Shown: positions 60,132-64,000 of the stretch, piece by piece
Layout of the letters: each line of letters opens with the position of its first letter
Position numbering within the stretch: position 1 is the stretch's first letter
Assembly (NCBI GenBank): GCA_001466705.2
Contig: LATX02000214.1
Coordinates: forward strand, 339,344 to 403,343
Direction: 5' to 3'
Length of the DNA: 64,000 bases
Source: Moniliophthora roreri
Taxonomy: Eukaryota > Basidiomycota > Agaricomycetes > Agaricales > Marasmiaceae
Notes under the pieces: model-generated
Database searches by the model: none
What the model saw: only the letters and a program-made list of their open reading frames with translations
Told to the model about the DNA's origin: nothing
Position numbers and translations under genes: made by a program

Positions 60132-63100
60132 GAGTTATGCGTTGTGTAGCGTTGGTCGAGTGTTCTGCCCTTCTACTCGGACCAACGCGCGTTTTTGCTG
60201 ATACGCCACCATCTAGGAGTAGTCCTATTGCCTCCGGAGTGAGCTATTCGATGATCTGAAAAAACTTGACACAGTTGCGAGGCGGGATGATGCGGGCTGT
60301 TTTAAGTTTGACAGGTGAGTCACCGTAACCGTGATGCTTATTCCCCTGCCTTTCTGACTGATATACAGAATAGGCTGCATCACGAGCTCCGCGTTCTTTC
60401 CTTGACTTTACCCCAGGCAAGCTGAAACTACGTTCGCCTTCATATGTCTCAATCCTCTTGTCATGCGCCATACTCCGTTATTCAGCCTCTACAACACATA
60501 GCAAGTCATCGGTAGATGGAGGGTCGATGTGCCGGGGGAGAATGGTCTGTTAACATCCACGGCACCAGCACTGCGCAACAGCAAATAGGACCATAAACTG
60601 AGATAACGGAGCAGGATACTTGACGGGAAACTCTGAAGCAAAGTCGAACGGCATTATTGGAATATCAGATCTGCTGTACCGCTCGGCCGAAGGCTCGTGA
60701 TTGACTGCGTTACATGTGACAGCACCTTCTTCGCGAACACCCATGTCGCGTAACTCTCTCGATTTCGCTCTGCTCGTTATCCCTCCAGGTGCCCATTTTG
60801 GCATTGCTGTGGGTGCTATCTGACGAGATTCTCGGCCATAGAAAGGACATGGTGAGCTGTGACAAACATTGCGAGTACCAACTCAAGCTGATACTCTTTA
60901 CAGAACCGCCACCGTGAAAGGACATAGGCTAGCCTAATTCCACGAATCGTATAGTACGAGTACGGCCGACTGGAAATTCGCTCTAGCGTTAGGGGTTTAT
61001 ATGTTTCGCAAGTGGCTCTGGTAAGTCAATTATTCTGGTTGCACTTTTTCTCGACGGTAACGCTTTCTTTCAACCGTAGCGGTTCTCTAGCACAAGGATT
61101 CTTTCTGCAACAGAACCTCCAGCTACCGCTAGCTCAAGACATATACCGAAGATACCTACCTCTGTCACTCCTAGCTCAGCTTACCACGCACCCATCGCTA
61201 CTCATTCCACGCTGCCACGTCATGCTTGCTTCGCGTCCCATTTTTCGCTTTCCGCCCTCCTATTCTGGTTAGTCACCGTAGTGCATCCAATAAGGTTATC
61301 GCAGTGGAACCGGCAGTCGATACAGCTCGGATTATCGTGTGCAGATGCTGTTTCCTTCACTCCTATGCGACCTCTACAAAGCGAAGTAGCGCCTGTTTGG
61401 CTTTTCATTCTTGGGTTCGTTGGAGCAGCGGAAGAGTAGGGCCTGCCACGTTGCATCGTCCTACCCCTTCTCTTGGACGAGGATTGTCAGCGCCAGTACC
61501 AAGAATATCGACGGTCAGGTTTACGGTGTGTTTTGTACATGGTCTATCTTTGAACACGCGGTGAACTAATTTCTGGATTTCAGGTGGAGCTACGAAAACC
61601 ACACATCCTCCTTCCAACCCGGAGGATCAGCACTCTCAAGCTAGGCTTCCTCACACGGTTTGTCGTCGTGCTCACCATTCATGATCTTCATCAGATACCT
61701 TTAGCCTACCACGACCCCTCGACACAGTAACTCGGGATTGATAGTTGCTCACCTATGCAGTTATCTGGGTGTGGATTTGCCTGCCGAGCAGTGATGAGCT
61801 GGACCTTTACTGCCTCCGCATCTCTCAAGGTATTGTGGCCGATGCTGGTGGAGTTCTGCTGTTCGTTGGAGGTGGTAGAGTATATCGGCAGCATGCTGAC
61901 TGGTAAAGAGCTAGGATTCACGCTCCCCCTCATCACCAGGCAGCCATTACTGAACCATGGTATCATTTCAAGTTCTCGATTGTGCTAGAGTATAATTGTT
62001 AGTGGTACATGTAAGTCAAGGGCAAAAAACAGCTGTTAACCATGTGTCTCCTGTACGTCATAGCTTTCAATATCGATTGAGCAACTGCTACGCTTGAGCC
62101 AGAAACCAGGATTGTTGCCTTCGGCATCATCGTGCGTGGACTTGCTTTACCGGCTTCGTTTGATACCACGTTTATCGGCAACACTGTCCTCAAAGATCAT
62201 CAGTGTCACTACTGATTATATGCCGCCTTGCAGTGACATACAATGATTGGATTAGGGCAATACACGGTAAATGCATACCCATCAATATTGATCCTTGTTC
62301 CACAACTGAGCAGGTTTGGTATATGAAGGGGAGTATCTGGATAGCGCGAATGAATGCAGCCTAGCTAGGTGAGTAATTGCTTGCAGTAGCTGAGTCGTAT
62401 CTTCTTCAAGCTATCTTTTTCGGGCTTCATCAGAATCTTATCTTCTGGCAACGGACAAGATGCTCGGAACAAAGATGACGGTTTCAACTTCATGATGCTG
62501 CCTACCCTGCCTCCTAGATCGTGGCGTATATAATGCTCACCATAGCTAGCAATGTCATCTATGGCGATCAAGCCTCACTTCATAAAACACAGAGTTGAGC
62601 GTGAGTGGTATTTCCATGTCCTATTTCCTCTCACTCCTCAACAATCCAAAGTTCCTGTTAGAAATCGTCGCTCTCTTACATTCGAGTCAAATTCGGGGCT
62701 CGGTACGGCCGAAATTGAGGGTATAATCGTTGGAGTTACGGTAATCGTTGCCCTGGGTATTATCGGGTGGTGGATTTGGTGGAAACGAAAATTCCTCGGG
62801 AGGTTAAGAACTCGACCTGACCCACACATGCATTTGCCAGGTCAGAACTTTTGGGTTCATCCTTTGTTGAGCTTCACACTCAAGCAGACGACCACCGACT
62901 AGAACTTGAAGGCAGTAATCCCGAGTATAACGCTATATCGACAAGCTCCAGATCTCTGGAAACCTCGCAGACACCATCTGCTCCTGAATCGGTAATAGTT
63001 CCTTCTCCCGCTCCCGCCCAGCAAGCTGTGCAAAACGAAGTCTCCTACATACCAGAATCGATCGAAGATCAGAATTCAGGCCAGAATTCAGCGCGGATTC

Positions 63101-63913
63101 AGCGGAGCAGAACTAGATCGCTCACACGGACTCTTACGCCGTCAAGATCGGCATATACTGTTTCAACTTTGCCAGAATATCAGCCTCCCTTGAGAACACC
63201 TTCATCTGGCTATCGTTCAACGCATCCACCGCCTGCTTACTGGCAGACACGACCTTTACCTTATCCGCCACCTGTGTAGAAGACGGTGATAGAACCCCGT
63301 CGTCAGGTCCTATTATTTCATTTACCTTCACGAACGACTCGAGAGATCGCGCCGAGAGTTATGGGCCGCTGTTCTGCTCCATGATGGAGGAATGATGCAG
63401 AATCACTCCGTCACCAAAGCGACGTCCTGCAGCCGCCAAGGAGGACCGCATCACAGAGATGATCTGACAAGAGCTGTTCATAAAACGAACGCGCTGTGAT
63501 CGTGGGATATTCTCACTCCCTTTCTTCTCTTCGAAATGGCCATGAATGGGATCGACGGATGTGTAGACAGTGGCTTGAATTGGCACATGAACACTATCCA
63601 AAACGACAGACGAGCTGGACATAACAAACACGCCGGAAAGCTCAAGGTATTCAAAGGCACCAAAGTCGTGATTGTAAACAAGGCTTTCAATCATAGTTTT
63701 GGCGTTTTCCTCACAGGTTAAACACAGGCTAAACACAAGTACAACTCAACGGGGTAAAGTTCAGACGTAGCGTGAAGGTGGATTCTGCTGAAAATTCCGC
63801 AAAGAATTTGTAGAAAGGCGAGGGTTTTAGGGACTGTAGTAGCAAAGGTTGAATGATGATTCACTAGGCGGGAACTGAATACGAATGATAATGAGCTCAT
63901 ATATAAAGCGTAC
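60132..63913. repeat. Outer arm of subtelomeric inverted duplication
   Basis: Reverse complement of 50652-54373. The outer end of the homology (about 63913) lies only 26 bp before the telomere repeats begin at 63940. Near-identity is confined to about 62590-63480. Confidence 0.9.
62552..63279 (+). CDS. Single-pass membrane protein, 3' part (telomeric copy)
   Basis: Exons 62552-62600, 62652-62802 and 62841-63279 join in phase through introns of 51 and 38 bp. The 38-bp intron (62803-62840) starts GTTAAG, has CTGAC and ends TTTGCCAG; without it the frame meets a stop. The product part has a short ectodomain end (SLTFESNSGLGTAEIEG), a helix, WWKRKFLGR, and a Ser/Thr/Gln-rich cytoplasmic tail with LPEY and PPPAY. 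The upstream ectodomain exons, presumably from about 61000 on (a TATA-like TTTATAT lies at 60997), were not resolved. The tail resembles those of other mushroom single-pass proteins with unknown ligands. PPxY could recruit a WW-domain ubiquitin ligase, which is inference. Confidence 0.65.
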
Positions 63914-63920
63914 AGTATTG

Positions 63921-63942
63921 CTAAGCGCCGGGTCAGCGCTTA
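63921..63942. repeat. Palindrome at the telomere junction
   Basis: CTAAGCGC and GCGCTTAG form a perfect 8-bp stem around a 6-7 nt centre. Its last bases merge into the first telomere unit. Confidence 0.7.
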
Positions 63943-64000
63943 GGGGTTAGGGGTTAGGGGTTAGGGGTTAGGGGTTAGGGGTTAGGGGTTAGGGGTTAGG
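63940..64000 (+). repeat. Telomere repeat array, unit TTAGGGG
   Basis: Eight perfect copies of the 7-base unit TTAGGGG plus a partial TTAGG run to the end of the window, G-rich strand 3' at the right end as expected for a right telomere. The unit is one G longer than the TTAGGG common in mushrooms. Confidence 0.95.

Noticed and set aside
60550..60804. An 84-codon minus frame that recurs in the inner arm at 53596-53931
   Set aside because: It is shared because the whole arm is duplicated. It contains no known motif, and frame conservation is not better than that of the neighbouring non-coding DNA.
1..64000. CRISPR arrays, operons, riboswitches or a prokaryotic defence system
   Set aside because: Gene structure is clearly eukaryotic with spliceosomal introns, and no regularly spaced direct repeats of CRISPR type were seen.

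Overview
The window is the right end of a chromosome or scaffold from a filamentous basidiomycete, most likely an Agaricomycete. The evidence is dense short GT-AG introns (about 38-75 nt, with microexons of 24 and 28 nt), three laccase loci, membrane-anchored GH76, wax-synthase-like MBOAT and orphan multi-pass membrane protein families typical of mushrooms, a Ty3/gypsy-like gag remnant, and a terminal array of a 7-base telomere-like repeat, TTAGGGG, at 63940-64000. No prokaryotic features, CRISPR array or rRNA were seen.

Left part (1-10.4 kb), ordinary gene space: a single-pass membrane protein with a PPxY-rich tail (487-1456, minus); the mitochondrial ribosomal protein uS19m (1671-1996, plus); a decayed multi-copy repeat cluster (2.2-5.0 kb); a soluble paralogue of the first gene's tail (5637-6275); a basic protein with a C-terminal membrane segment (7184-8444); and an MBOAT/wax-synthase-like acyltransferase (9059-10433, minus).

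Transposon-rich island (10.9-15.6 kb): two arms of about 0.7 kb in inverted orientation flank a gypsy gag/LTR fragment. The left arm keeps its CpG sites. The right arm has almost all of them converted to TpG/CpA and lies in a CpG-poor domain of about 2.2 kb.

Middle (15.6-44 kb): a short-chain dehydrogenase pseudogene; a broken laccase; a DUF985 cupin; an orphan membrane protein; an intact YtcJ-like amidohydrolase; a small F-box protein; two intact tandem laccases (33809-35940 and 39130-41255); a tRNA-Ser-like gene; and an unrecognised multi-exon gene. Long stretches between them hold nothing I recognise.

Right part (44.9-64 kb): a membrane-anchored GH76 gene whose last part lies in 1,181 bp without a single CpG; a hAT-type non-autonomous element with an 8-bp target duplication; a tandem duplication of about 0.9 kb; and a large subtelomeric inverted duplication (50652-54373 against 60132-63913) whose outer tip reaches to within about 30 bp of the telomere. 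The duplication carries a single-pass membrane protein gene in both arms, and the spacer holds an intact multi-pass membrane protein gene.

The secreted or membrane proteins (laccases, GH76, MBOAT) suit a saprotrophic or plant-associated lifestyle. Three single N characters each sit at a sequence discontinuity and probably stand for collapsed assembly gaps.
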